The notes beneath the pieces are model-generated. The model saw nothing but the letters and a program-made list of their open reading frames with translations, did no database searches and was not told the origin of the DNA. Positions 35,729-45,058 of a stretch of DNA of 52,245 bases are shown here, one piece after another. Both the position numbers and the translations under genes were made by a program. Every line of letters begins with the position of its first letter. Within the stretch, counting starts at the first letter, position 1. Source of the DNA: Planctomycetota bacterium (GTDB taxonomy: Bacteria; Planctomycetota; Phycisphaerae; Sedimentisphaerales; Anaerobacaceae); the NCBI GenBank assembly GCA_019456195.1, contig VRUK01000030.1, positions 1 to 52,245 on the forward strand, written 5' to 3'.

Positions 35729-36841
35729 ATGTCAAGAATATCGAAAAACGGATTTGTTTTATTGGCGAGTCTTTTAGTCTTGTGTTTTGTGCAATACAGC
35801 ATTGCAGCAGAAGGTACTTCACAATGGCTCGTTTCACCGAAGCTGCTCGAACACGCCAACCTGAAAATATTGTGGGAAAGTAAGCTGTCTATCAAAAAGA
35901 CTGAGAGTTTGGAGCAATTGCTTATTCTCGGCAACAGTATCTATGCAATTTCAGACCGGAATTATATGGTTTCTCTGAACAAGGAAAACGGGGATATCAT
36001 ATTCCGTAGGATTGTTGCGCCGGAAGGCCTGCCCGTTGCAGGATTGCAGCTTTACGGAGATGAGCTTATATCGATAGTTGGCACAAAACTAATTGAGCTA
36101 GATCCACAAACGGGAAATCAGCTCAAGACCGTAGATGTGGGATTTGGTATAGCCTGTCCTGCCGCCCGCAACAGTTCGTATTTTTACCTTGGTGGAACTG
36201 ACAAACGTCTGCATACCTTGCGGGCCGAAGATAAGGTACAGATTTTTGAGGTCGCCGCCAAGAACGATTCAATGATTACTTCCATTATCGCCCATGACAT
36301 CTCCGTCATCTTTGGGACTGCTGCAGGCAATATAATAAGCATTACGCCGGACAGGCCAAGAAAACTGTGGCAATTTGATGCGTCCGGCGGCATAGCAGGA
36401 CCGATTGTCAGAGATGGAATGTCGCTGTTTTTTGCCAGTAAGGACACAAACGTGTACAGGGTCGATATGGTTGGTTTACCTTTGAGAAGGCAACTTGTTT
36501 GGAAATATCAGACCGCCGGTGTGCTTGAGAAGGAACCTCGTGTGACACAACAGGTCGTTTATCAGAATGTTCCCGGTAAGGGTCTAACAGCAATAGACAA
36601 ACAAAGCGGACAATTCATGTGGTCGGTGCCGGGTGGCGTTGATTTATTAGCTGAGGCCAAAGACATAGCTTATGTGATTACCCAGGACAGGAAACTTGTC
36701 GTAATGGACAACCTCAGTGCAAAGAAACTATATTCGGTTAATTTTGCAGAGGTTACGAGATACACAGCCAATATAACAGACTCGAAAATTTATATCGCAG
36801 ATAAACACGGCCGGATTGCCTGCCTGCAACCGGTTAAATAG
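35729..36841 (+). CDS. Exported PQQ-type beta-propeller repeat protein
   Basis: From ATG 35729 (GAGGG 8 bases upstream) the 370-residue protein starts with a signal peptide ending near S-I-A-A-E. The rest is propeller blades of the PQQ/BamB-like kind: I-Y-A-I-S-D-R-N-Y-M-V-S-L-N-K-E-N-G-D, L-I-E-L-D-P-Q-T-G-N and G-L-T-A-I-D-K-Q-S-G-Q. No PQQ-binding or dehydrogenase residues are evident, so it is more likely a structural or binding protein than an enzyme. purH follows 115 bases downstream with its own ribosome binding site. Confidence 0.85.
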   Translation: MSRISKNGFVLLASLLVLCFVQYSIAAEGTSQWLVSPKLLEHANLKILWESKLSIKKTESLEQLLILGNSIYAISDRNYMVSLNKENGDIIFRRIVAPEGLPVAGLQLYGDELISIVGTKLIELDPQTGNQLKTVDVGFGIACPAARNSSYFYLGGTDKRLHTLRAEDKVQIFEVAAKNDSMITSIIAHDISVIFGTAAGNIISITPDRPRKLWQFDASGGIAGPIVRDGMSLFFASKDTNVYRVDMVGLPLRRQLVWKYQTAGVLEKEPRVTQQVVYQNVPGKGLTAIDKQSGQFMWSVPGGVDLLAEAKDIAYVITQDRKLVVMDNLSAKKLYSVNFAEVTRYTANITDSKIYIADKHGRIACLQPVK

Positions 36842-36956
36842 TTTGCAGTTCCACTGTATGGCATCTATATACAAAACCGACTGGATGCACATTCGGAATG
36901 CGAGGGACCAACAGTAAAACGTATATAAAGGAAATGGTAACACAAAAGGAGTACAA

Positions 36957-38567
36957 ATGGACGTGAAAATCAAGACGGCGTTAATAAGTGTTTCTGACAA
37001 AAGCGGCGTGGTCGATTTCGCCGGCAAGCTCAGCAAGATGGGAGTTAAGATAATCAGCACCGGCGGAACAGCGAAAAAACTCAGCGAAGCCGGGCTGGAT
37101 GTTGTTGGTATTGAGTCAGTCACGGGTTTCCCGGAAATGATGGATGGCAGGGTAAAAACACTTCATCCAAAGATACATGGGGCGCTGCTGGGGCTTCGCG
37201 ATAAAAGTGAACACAAGGCCGCAATGGATGAACATAATATCGAACCGATTGATTTAGTATGTGTAAATCTGTACCCGTTCGAACAAACAATCGCTAAATC
37301 TGACTGTACATTGGCCGAAGCAATTGAAAATATCGATATTGGCGGGCCAAGTATGCTTCGATCCGCTGCGAAAAATCATAAGTTCTTAACGGTCGTAACA
37401 CAAGCCGGCCAGTACGACCAGGTCATTGAAGAGATGGAGAAAAACAATGGGGCCGTTGGTGAAAAGCTGCGAAGCGATTTCGCACGGATTGTGTTCGGCT
37501 TGACGGCTTCGTATGATACAGCGATAGCAAAATATCTTAACTCTATATCAGGCGAAGAGTATCCTGAGAAAGTTTCAATTGCAATCAGCAAAACTGCATC
37601 GTTGCGCTACGGTGAAAATCCCCATCAAACCGCGGCCTTCTACAAGCTTCCGCCAAGCAGTGAAACTTCGACCTGCAGCGGCACTTTATTGGAAGGCGGT
37701 ATAGGCATCAGCTTTAACAATCTTCTTGATACTAATGCGGCGTTTGAATTGGTTAAGGAATTTACTGCCCCGGCCGCTGTTGTTGTTAAGCATCTTAATC
37801 CGTGCGGTTGTGCCATTGATGATGATATTTGCGTTTCATATCGCAAGGCGTACGAATGTGATGTAGTCAGTGCATTCGGCAGTATTATCGCCCTGAACAG
37901 AAAAGTGGACGTCGAACTGGCACGAACGATTATGGAATCTTACAGCCGATTCGGTAAAGCATTAGGTGCCTCAGGATTCTTTGCAGAGGTGATTATCGCA
38001 CCTGAATTTGATGCCGATGCGGTCGAGATAATCAGGACGCTCAAAACCTGGGGCAACAGAGTCCGGCTGATGAAAACAGGGCCGATTGACAGAGCCAAGA
38101 TTGACCGCGGTGAATTTGACATTCGCTGTGTAGTCGGCGGACTGCTCTTACAGAAACGTGACTTAGCCGGCTGGGAGCCGGATGTCCTGACGTATCCGAC
38201 AAAGGCAAAGCCCACCAAAAGCCAGCTTGACGATTTGAAGGTCGCCTGGCTTGTCGCCAAGCATACAAAGAGCAATACAATCGTGCTGGTCAAAAATAAG
38301 AAGGTTTTAGGCGTAGGGGCGGGCCAAATGAATCGTGTTGAGTCGGGGCTGATTGCTTTCTCACACGCCGATGACGAGTCGAAAGGCTGTGCGATGGCCT
38401 CGGATGCGTTCTTCCCCTTCCCGGATAACATTGTAAATGCCGCAAAAGCGGGAGTAACTGCAATAGTTCAGCCGGGCGGCTCTAAAAAAGACGATGAAGT
38501 CATCGCCACCGCAGACAAAAACGGCATCGCGATGGTCTTTACCGGCAAACGACACTTTAAACACTAA
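36957..38567 (+). CDS. purH: Bifunctional AICAR formyltransferase / IMP cyclohydrolase
   Basis: PurH performs the last two steps of de novo IMP synthesis in the cytoplasm. The N-terminal IMP cyclohydrolase domain (about residues 5-200) shows [32 protein letters not shown] and [10 protein letters not shown]. The formyltransferase domain has [16 protein letters not shown] with the catalytic Lys-His pair, and D-A-F-F-P-F-P-D. Length 536 is normal for a full bifunctional enzyme. AAAAGGAG precedes the ATG. No other purine gene is nearby. Confidence 0.96.
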   Translation: MDVKIKTALISVSDKSGVVDFAGKLSKMGVKIISTGGTAKKLSEAGLDVVGIESVTGFPEMMDGRVKTLHPKIHGALLGLRDKSEHKAAMDEHNIEPIDLVCVNLYPFEQTIAKSDCTLAEAIENIDIGGPSMLRSAAKNHKFLTVVTQAGQYDQVIEEMEKNNGAVGEKLRSDFARIVFGLTASYDTAIAKYLNSISGEEYPEKVSIAISKTASLRYGENPHQTAAFYKLPPSSETSTCSGTLLEGGIGISFNNLLDTNAAFELVKEFTAPAAVVVKHLNPCGCAIDDDICVSYRKAYECDVVSAFGSIIALNRKVDVELARTIMESYSRFGKALGASGFFAEVIIAPEFDADAVEIIRTLKTWGNRVRLMKTGPIDRAKIDRGEFDIRCVVGGLLLQKRDLAGWEPDVLTYPTKAKPTKSQLDDLKVAWLVAKHTKSNTIVLVKNKKVLGVGAGQMNRVESGLIAFSHADDESKGCAMASDAFFPFPDNIVNAAKAGVTAIVQPGGSKKDDEVIATADKNGIAMVFTGKRHFKH

Positions 38568-38637
38568 TTTCATACCGTGTTGTGTGTATCGCCTGGTGTG
38601 AAAATAGTTTTTATTTAATTTAACCGATTTTCAGCTT

Positions 38638-38678
38638 TACCCGGGGTCCGCCGGATATTTATAGCGGACCCCCGGGTA
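38638..38678. terminator. Strong hairpin between convergent genes
   Basis: A 14-bp arm at 38638-38651 pairs with 38664-38678 (one extra C bulged) around a 12-base loop. It lies between purH and the convergent coiled-coil gene. No T-run follows directly on either strand, so it may act as a pause or RNA end-protection structure rather than a standard intrinsic terminator. Confidence 0.6.
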
Positions 38679-38697
38679 CACCTATGTAAACAATTTT

Positions 38698-40005
38698 TTA
38701 TTCGCCGCCCAGAATGGACACCATTGGCGATTGAAGCAAACGTATCTGCCGGCTCGTTCTGTCACGCCAAAGAATCGATTCCTGAAGGCTTTGCTTGGCC
38801 ATACCAGACTTGAGTGAGAGCAGCTCATAGTCGTCAGCCTTGGCAAGTAGCGATTCTGCTTCAACCAGTTGCTTTTCCATACTCGTAAGGGATGCCTCTT
38901 GCTGCGTTTCCTGTATCAAACGGTCAGCTAATTCTTTATTAAGAGACTCTATCAGGTTGCCTCCGAGAGATTTACTGAGCGATTCGCGCCGCGTGGCTTT
39001 TGCTATTCTTTCTCTGGCAAGTCTTTCCTTTATTTCATCAACCTGAGAAGTTGTTATCGTACCCGCCTTAGCTTGTTTTTCAGCTTCAACGAGAAGCTTA
39101 CCGATCAAGTCGATTATTTTCTGTTGTTCTATGCTTATCGCATCATTCTCGAGCTGTTCGGTTATTTTGATCTGAATTTCAGATATTCGCTTGGTTGTTG
39201 CGTCGCTAATGACTTGGTTGGAGGCCTGACTCATCTTGGCAGCCTGAACTTCCTGACGCAGGCGGTAAATATCAGCGAGAATCTGGTCGTGGTCAAGAAC
39301 ACGAGATCGCGAGATTTCCCTGAGAGTTTTCTGCTTTTCACGCAAGTCGGTTTCAGCGCGGGCGGCTTCCTGTTCTGCAAGCTTTAGCTGGCTTTCATAT
39401 CTCAGCTTGTAATCCTCAAATACTTTAACAAGAGTGCTCCTAAGGCCGTCAACAAGAGCATACATAAACTCCTCTGCTGCGGGCTTGACGTTCTCCGGCA
39501 GGTTAACCTGAAGCTTCAAAAGAATCGTTTGCTCAGCAGCAGAGTTCGGTGGCATTGCAGTTGTTGCTGAAGTTCTGCGAGAAGACCCGGGCCGGGCGGT
39601 AGAAGCTGTGTACTCCCGCCCCAATCGCTCCCTCTCCTTCATCATCTCATACTCGTATTCATTCATGCCTGTAGGTGTAGCTCTACGCATTGGAGAAGGT
39701 TCCGGCAATACCCTGCCGGAAGCGCCGCCCAACGCTTCGATTATAAAGATATCAGAAACCTGATCGGGTGAGATATCGAGCATTTCACGAGCAATCCTGC
39801 CGCCAACGCTGGTACTGTGCATCAGATAGTCTATAGTGAGACTATCGAGTGACAAAACAAGCGGATCGAACGTTATCTTGACCAAACAGCTTGCAGTGTG
39901 CGTGCTTGAAATCCGAGCCGCTGCCGGCTGGTTAGCTGATTGCGCCGGAACTGACGCGAAAAGGACCAAAGCTAACAAGATAACGAAACGATTTCTGCCT
40001 TCCAT
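38698..40005 (-). CDS. Exported coiled-coil protein of the second ECF operon
   Basis: The 435-residue protein begins with a signal peptide ending near A-Q-S-A-N. After a beta/alpha region (about residues 35-110) and a low-complexity Pro/Ser/Thr stretch (about 105-160) it is predicted to be almost entirely helical coiled coil (about 195-420), rich in Q, E, K and R. I do not recognise a family. It starts with AAAGGAG 34 bases inside the end of the upstream membrane-protein gene, so translation is coupled to the sigma operon and it probably acts in the envelope under the same control. Confidence 0.8.
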   Translation of the reverse strand: MEGRNRFVILLALVLFASVPAQSANQPAAARISSTHTASCLVKITFDPLVLSLDSLTIDYLMHSTSVGGRIAREMLDISPDQVSDIFIIEALGGASGRVLPEPSPMRRATPTGMNEYEYEMMKERERLGREYTASTARPGSSRRTSATTAMPPNSAAEQTILLKLQVNLPENVKPAAEEFMYALVDGLRSTLVKVFEDYKLRYESQLKLAEQEAARAETDLREKQKTLREISRSRVLDHDQILADIYRLRQEVQAAKMSQASNQVISDATTKRISEIQIKITEQLENDAISIEQQKIIDLIGKLLVEAEKQAKAGTITTSQVDEIKERLARERIAKATRRESLSKSLGGNLIESLNKELADRLIQETQQEASLTSMEKQLVEAESLLAKADDYELLSLKSGMAKQSLQESILWRDRTSRQIRLLQSPMVSILGGE

Positions 40006-40598
40006 TTCAACTCTCCTTTTGAATCTATTTTGTTGAATTTCCTGCTTTCGATTTCTGATAATCGCTGCCGAGCTTTCTGGGCCTGGATAGACTTCGGGAA
40101 AAGCTCGATGACGCGGTTGTAGGTCTCGACGGCGGAATCCCTTCTGTTTAGCTCGCGATACAAACGGTCGGCCTGATATACGAGGATAGAAGCGGTTTTA
40201 TCAACTTGTTTCTGTATTTCATCGAGTGGGTCGGGAATGCTTGCAAGCTGGGCCTCGAGTTCGCCAAGTGAGTATTGTTTTTGCTCGGCAACAAGCATCT
40301 CCTGTATGAGGTTTACTGCGGCATCAGTCTTTGCCTGAAGTTGTTCAAACTGTTTTTCAAGCAAGACGATTTTCTCCTGGTCTTTTGTTTTTTCAGTGGT
40401 TCTGATTGTAAGATTCCAGATACCGACAGCTATCAGAATAACAGCCGCCGCTGCCAGAGGAGCGGCAAAGCTTATCCGCAAATGTCTCCGATGGGCACGG
40501 CGCCGGACGATTGCGGAGAGATTGGCAGAAACGGCCCCTGGCAAGCCCGCCATACGGTCGGCTTCCTGAAGCAGGTTTTTTATTTTGTCTTCTGTCAT
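39972..40598 (-). CDS. Membrane protein, candidate anti-sigma factor with TPR-like end
   Basis: The 208-residue protein has a cytoplasmic N terminus (about 40 residues), a transmembrane helix (about 46-64), a coiled coil (about 72-120) and a TPR-like pair near its end (Y-Q-A-D-R-L-Y-R-E-L-N-R-R-D-S-A-V-E-T-Y-type phrase, split here by necessity). Its ATG overlaps the sigma stop in an ATGA arrangement with AAGGAG upstream. Position and topology suit an anti-sigma factor or signal sensor, but it lacks the usual zinc-finger cysteines, so this is inference. Confidence 0.7.
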   Translation of the reverse strand: MTEDKIKNLLQEADRMAGLPGAVSANLSAIVRRRAHRRHLRISFAAPLAAAAVILIAVGIWNLTIRTTEKTKDQEKIVLLEKQFEQLQAKTDAAVNLIQEMLVAEQKQYSLGELEAQLASIPDPLDEIQKQVDKTASILVYQADRLYRELNRRDSAVETYNRVIELFPKSIQAQKARQRLSEIESRKFNKIDSKGELKWKAEIVSLSC

Positions 40599-41158
40599 AA
40601 TTTCTCCTTTGTCAGTTCACCCAGGTCATCTCTTAAACGAGCCCTTGCGCGGTTCAGCCTGACCTGCAATGCGTTTGTAGATATTCCCAGAACTTGGCTG
40701 ATTTGCTCAGGTGGAAGCTCTTGCAGATACCTTAATACAACCGCCTCACGATATTTAGCGGGTAAAGCCTGAATAGCACGACGAATACGCTCGAAAGTCT
40801 CGTTGTCCATCGAGGCCTTATCCGCTGTGCCGGCCGAAGCATCAATAGCTTTATCAGCAACCTGTGATATTCGCCGCCTCTGGAGCATTCGCTTATATCG
40901 GTAACTGCGGCATTTATTGACTGTTATGGTAAAGAGCCAGGTTCTAAGGCTGCAATCGCAGCGAAATTTTTTCAGGCCGAGAAATGCAGCGAGGAAGATG
41001 TCTTGCGTAACATCATCGACCTCGCCGGACCAGCCGAGCAATCGACTGGCCAGTGCTGCAATATCGGACGAATATTGCTCGACAATCCTGTCAAAAGCAG
41101 ATTCGTCACCCCTATTAAATTGTTCGACGAGACGTTCATCATCAATCGTTTCGGCCAT
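40595..41158 (-). CDS. ECF-type sigma factor, second system
   Basis: Sigma region 2 is clear (F-D-R-I-V-E-Q-Y-S-S-D-I-A-A-L-A then D-D-V-T-Q-D-I-F-L-A-A-F), as is region 4 (L-P-A-K-Y-R-E-A-V-V-L-R-Y-L-Q-E-L-P-P-E-Q-I and a helix-turn-helix ending A-L-Q-V-R-L-N-R-A-R). The protein is 187 residues from ATG 41158; ATG 41167 is nearly as good. The longer frame into the metK end is not credible. A GCACT/AGTGC inverted repeat (41174-41185) lies just upstream of the start and could be a regulatory hairpin. Confidence 0.93.
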   Translation of the reverse strand: MAETIDDERLVEQFNRGDESAFDRIVEQYSSDIAALASRLLGWSGEVDDVTQDIFLAAFLGLKKFRCDCSLRTWLFTITVNKCRSYRYKRMLQRRRISQVADKAIDASAGTADKASMDNETFERIRRAIQALPAKYREAVVLRYLQELPPEQISQVLGISTNALQVRLNRARARLRDDLGELTKEKL

Positions 41159-41267
41159 GACCACCATATTAGAGCACTGAAGTGCAGAAAACTTACAAAA
41201 ATTCGCTGAAAAAGTGGAAAAAATACCAGCACCCACGAAAATCTGGGCATCCACACGGCATTTACCC

Positions 41268-42470
41268 CTATAATCCTGCGGCTTTTCGGAGTTTTGCGGC
41301 CATATCGGTCTTTTCCCAGGTAAAGTTTGGCAAATTTCGTCCGAAGTGCCCACCGTAAGAGGTCTGAGCAAAAATTGGACGAGCAAGATTTAAGTGCTTG
41401 ATCATAGCCTTCGGAGTTAGGGGGAAAAACTTTCTTACAATTTGGCTTATCTTTTGCTCACTTATTTTTGCGGTCCCCTCAGTATCTATAAGGACAGAGA
41501 TAGGCTCGGCTACTCCGATGGCATAGGATAACTGGACTTCACATGCCTCGGCCAGACCTGCCGCTACCACGTTTTTAGCGACATATCGAGCCATGTAGCT
41601 TGCTGTTCTGTCAACCTTTGTAGGATCTTTTCCGCTAAAGGCGCCGCCCCCGTGGCTGCCTCTTCCACCGTACGTATCAACAATGATTTTCCTGCCGGTA
41701 AGACCGCAATCACCTTTCGGACCGCCGACGACAAATCTGCCCGTGGGATTGATGTGAAATATGGTTTTTTTGTCAACAAGGCGTTTTGGCAGAACCGGCA
41801 CGATGACCTTTTCGATGATTTGTTTTTGTAATTTTCTATAGGCAATAGTCGGAGCATGCTGAGTGGATATGACAACCGTATGGATACGTTTGGGTTTACC
41901 GTCTTCATATTCGACTGTTACCTGGCTTTTGCCGTCAGGCCGCAACCAGGGCAGCTTTTTATTCTGACGCACTTTTTCCAGTTTGGTCGTCAAGGCATGG
42001 GCCAAGCGTATAGGCATCGGCATAAGAGAAGGAGTTTCCTTGCAAGCGTATCCGAACATCAGGCCCTGGTCGCCGGCTCCCTGTTCTTTGTGCAGGCCGC
42101 TACCTTCAGAGACGCCCTGCGAGATGTCAGGGCTTTGATTGTCAATTGAAACAATCACTGCGCAGTCATCACCATCGAAACCTATTGATGGGTCATCGTA
42201 ACCGATTTTTTTGATTGTCTTTCTGATAACGCCCGGGATGTCAACATAAGCTTTTGTTGTGATTTCACCGGCGACTACGACCAGGCCAGTTGTTACTAAT
42301 GTTTCACAAGCCACCCGGCTTTTCGGATCCTGTGCGAGCATTGCGTCAAGGACTGCGTCGGATACGTGGTCGGCTACCTTATCAGGGTGGCCCATCGTTA
42401 CAGATTCACTTGTGAAAAGGTATTTGTTGGTATCTATGTAGGGATTGCTTTGATTCGATTTTTTAGCCAT
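41268..42470 (-). CDS. metK: S-adenosylmethionine synthase
   Basis: MetK makes S-adenosylmethionine from methionine and ATP. All hallmarks are present: G-H-P-D-K-V-A-D-H near residue 27, G-A-G-D-Q-G near 130, [13 protein letters not shown] and the P-loop-like [15 protein letters not shown]. Length 400 is standard. No SAM riboswitch is visible in the roughly 50-base gap upstream; an AAAGGAAA site precedes the ATG. The SAM it supplies would feed the two radical SAM proteins in this window, though there is no genetic link. Confidence 0.97.
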   Translation of the reverse strand: MAKKSNQSNPYIDTNKYLFTSESVTMGHPDKVADHVSDAVLDAMLAQDPKSRVACETLVTTGLVVVAGEITTKAYVDIPGVIRKTIKKIGYDDPSIGFDGDDCAVIVSIDNQSPDISQGVSEGSGLHKEQGAGDQGLMFGYACKETPSLMPMPIRLAHALTTKLEKVRQNKKLPWLRPDGKSQVTVEYEDGKPKRIHTVVISTQHAPTIAYRKLQKQIIEKVIVPVLPKRLVDKKTIFHINPTGRFVVGGPKGDCGLTGRKIIVDTYGGRGSHGGGAFSGKDPTKVDRTASYMARYVAKNVVAAGLAEACEVQLSYAIGVAEPISVLIDTEGTAKISEQKISQIVRKFFPLTPKAMIKHLNLARPIFAQTSYGGHFGRNLPNFTWEKTDMAAKLRKAAGL

Positions 42471-42521
42471 TTGCTATTTTTCCTTTCGACTTTTCGTAAT
42501 TCATGGCCTGCAGCTTAAACA

Positions 42522-43562
42522 CTACGAACCATCGTTAATCGTCCAATCGTACTTCATATATTTAACAGGATAGTTTCCTACTTCAAGGAAAGAGACTTTG
42601 TCTCTGGTAACATAATTAGTAATAAAATTCAGGACTGCCCGGGTAGTCGGCTCATGGTCCTTGAATTTTTTATCTATTGCGTATTTATCAATAAATTCTT
42701 CGCCATACGAGGATGACTGAAACAAAGATGACAAATATACTCTTTGCTTCTCGGTGTCTATATGTAAGGCAAGCCGGCTGGACAGAAATCTTTTGACCTG
42801 GTCGTCCAGCTGCTTATCGAGCCTGTGCCCGTAATACGGCTCATTGCGCAACGGCGGACTCGACAAACTGCCTCTGGACAGAGCAAAATATATTCTCGGG
42901 TCATTGAACTCTTTACGGAAAAAACGCTTGTCGATCTCCGACAAAGTAAATTCCTCATCCATCACAAGAAACTTATAATCGGTCCATATCCCCTTTATGT
43001 GCAGGATACTGTTAGGACCCCAGCCCGGATAAAGACGAAGGATTCGCGCCGATCGGATGGGATAATTGTCTGTAATTATTTTCAGCATCTTGATGTTATA
43101 CGCATTGAGCCAGAAGGCGATTTTATCCTCTTTTGTCCAGGTTCTGTATTCATCCGGGTCAAGGTTCTCGAATTCCCGCAGGAGAGCTTTCAACTTGAGT
43201 CTTTGCCGCCGCAGCGTTGTATAATCAACCATCCCTTTATCATCGACGAAGTCTTTCAGGACCTGGGCACATTTGCCATGAAAAGAAACCTCCGGTTTAA
43301 TTTCCTGCTCATCAGGCTGAGCACCGGCCTGTTCAACCTCACCGGGGCCAGGCTCAGCAGGTGTAACCTCTTCAATCACAACTTTCGGCTGCTCAGGCTC
43401 ATTTTGCTCTACCATGTCAGGCTGGACATTATTGGGCTCGGACCCAACAGATTCAATCTTATCAGGCTCGATAATATTAGGTTCAGTCTCTTTGGGGACG
43501 CAACCGACAATAAAAACCGGCACCACAAGCGAAGTTATAAAAACAACAAGGCATTTAGCCAT
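42522..43562 (-). CDS. DUF547-domain lipoprotein
   Basis: From ATG 43562 the protein has a lipoprotein signal with lipobox F-I-V-G-C, a long Pro/Glu-rich linker (about residues 26-90), then a DUF547 domain (about 95-345) with D-Y-T-T-L, F-W-L-N-A-Y-N-I-K, I-H-type wedge residues and P-L-R-N-E-P-Y. Family members usually carry a cysteine just before the conserved Pro-Pro (G/S-C-P-P); here the sequence is S-L-S-S-P-P-L, so that cysteine is replaced by serine. The family's activity is not well defined. The frame extends 24 codons upstream but that part lacks a ribosome binding site. Confidence 0.85.
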   Translation of the reverse strand: MAKCLVVFITSLVVPVFIVGCVPKETEPNIIEPDKIESVGSEPNNVQPDMVEQNEPEQPKVVIEEVTPAEPGPGEVEQAGAQPDEQEIKPEVSFHGKCAQVLKDFVDDKGMVDYTTLRRQRLKLKALLREFENLDPDEYRTWTKEDKIAFWLNAYNIKMLKIITDNYPIRSARILRLYPGWGPNSILHIKGIWTDYKFLVMDEEFTLSEIDKRFFRKEFNDPRIYFALSRGSLSSPPLRNEPYYGHRLDKQLDDQVKRFLSSRLALHIDTEKQRVYLSSLFQSSSYGEEFIDKYAIDKKFKDHEPTTRAVLNFITNYVTRDKVSFLEVGNYPVKYMKYDWTINDGS

Positions 43563-43763
43563 TTTAATTTTCCGATAAACTACTAAAAATCTTTGAACTG
43601 CCAAAAAACACTCAATTTTATCTCGTATTAGCATAAGGCTTCAGACAATAAATGCAATGATTTGTTAGTTGTTTTTCTGCTATTTTTGCTGAGAATTGTT
43701 ACCGATGATAGGAATTTACGTACAAAACTGGATTCGGAATACCCGGCAGCTTCAGTAATAACA

Positions 43764-43806
43764 AAAGGGCTGCAAATCCCGATCAGGTCGAGACTCACAG
43801 CCCTTT
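43764..43806 (-). terminator. Terminator after the ankyrin lipoprotein gene
   Basis: AAAGGGCTG (43764-43772) pairs with CAGCCCTTT (43798-43806). On the minus strand the second arm runs into TTTTGTTATT, giving an intrinsic terminator for the minus-strand gene upstream of it. Confidence 0.75.
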
Positions 43807-43848
43807 GATGGCATTATATTAAAAGGACTTCACAGCACAAAACTGCTG

Positions 43849-44814
43849 TTAGTAACGTCCATTATGCGAACGTAGCAATTCAACGACTTCCTGACAAGCT
43901 CCATCCCTCTTAACTCGAATTGATGCCCAGTACATAGGCGTACGGGATAATAAATCTGTCGCATTCACATTTGCTCCAAAGCTAAGCAGCAGCTCAGTAA
44001 CGTCCATGTGGTCCTGCTGAGCCGCGTAATGAAGGGCAGTCCGGCCCGGACTTCTATCTTTTGCCTCAATATTTGCTTCACCTATGAGCAGTGCCTCGAC
44101 CACTTCCACATTACCGACTTTAGCTGCAAGATGCAGAGGAGTTCGTCTTATGTAATTTTCCGCATCGACATTTGCTCCGCCGTCTATCAGGGCCTGAACT
44201 GCATCTATATTACCTAATCTGGCCGCAACATGCAAAGGAGTGAGCTGCTTCGGATCTCGAGCATTTATGCTTGCCTGCCCTGATATCAGAGCCTGAACAA
44301 CATCCGAGTAGCCGACTTTGGCCGCAATATGCAAAGCAGTTCTTTGCGATGGATTTTCAACATTCACATTCGCTCCGGCGACAAGCAGTACTTCGACGAC
44401 ATCCACCCAGCCGAATCTGGAAGCAACGTGCAAAGGAGTTTCTCCATTCATATTTACTGCATCTATATCGACCGCTTGGGCTGTGATAAGTTCAGCAATC
44501 TCCACATAGCCCTTCTGTGCCGCATAGTGCAGGGGAGTAAAGCCGCTTTCATCTTGTACATTTAAATCCACACCGCTGTCGATCAGAAGCAAAACCATGT
44601 CTTTCTGTTCCTCTTGAAATGCTTCGAATATAGGAATCCGGCCATCTTTTCCGGTATCAACAAGCGTTGGCTTTTCCGCTAATAGAGCTTCAGCCATTTC
44701 AAGATTTCCTGACCTCATAGCTTCATGAAAATTCGCAATTTGGCTGTCACATCCAACGAGTAGTAAACCAAATGCAACCATCACAGCAACCATCATTCTT
44801 CTTTTGCCGGCCAT
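43849..44814 (-). CDS. Ankyrin-repeat lipoprotein
   Basis: The 321-residue protein opens with a lipoprotein signal (lipobox L-L-V-G-C, Cys22) and is then made of about eight to nine ankyrin repeats, with the T-P-L-H-x-A-A and G-A-N-V-N/D-A phrases at roughly 33-residue spacing. Ankyrin proteins bind other proteins; as a lipoprotein it should sit at the outer or inner membrane facing the periplasm. A strong AAAGGAGG lies before the ATG. No partner is identifiable. Confidence 0.9.
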   Translation of the reverse strand: MAGKRRMMVAVMVAFGLLLVGCDSQIANFHEAMRSGNLEMAEALLAEKPTLVDTGKDGRIPIFEAFQEEQKDMVLLLIDSGVDLNVQDESGFTPLHYAAQKGYVEIAELITAQAVDIDAVNMNGETPLHVASRFGWVDVVEVLLVAGANVNVENPSQRTALHIAAKVGYSDVVQALISGQASINARDPKQLTPLHVAARLGNIDAVQALIDGGANVDAENYIRRTPLHLAAKVGNVEVVEALLIGEANIEAKDRSPGRTALHYAAQQDHMDVTELLLSFGANVNATDLLSRTPMYWASIRVKRDGACQEVVELLRSHNGRY

Positions 44815-45058
44815 AATACGCCTCCTTTAAATTAGTCTTGATTAGCAAATCGCACAACACGGCTTGCTTCATACAACTAAAATATAAGAAATAGATTGAG
44901 AAGCACAAATCGACCATAATAAATTTAGGAAATTATCTTAGAATCCCTGAAAATACCGCTTGTATGGAACAATGATTTTGCTCCCCCCGATACGTCCCAT
45001 AAAACATTGTTTATGGACTATACCAGAATATAAAATTCAGTCTTTTACACTCTTTGGG

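Noticed and set aside
42471..42521. Possible SAM riboswitch upstream of metK
   Set aside because: The gap is only about 50 bases and shows no SAM-I, SAM-II or similar fold.
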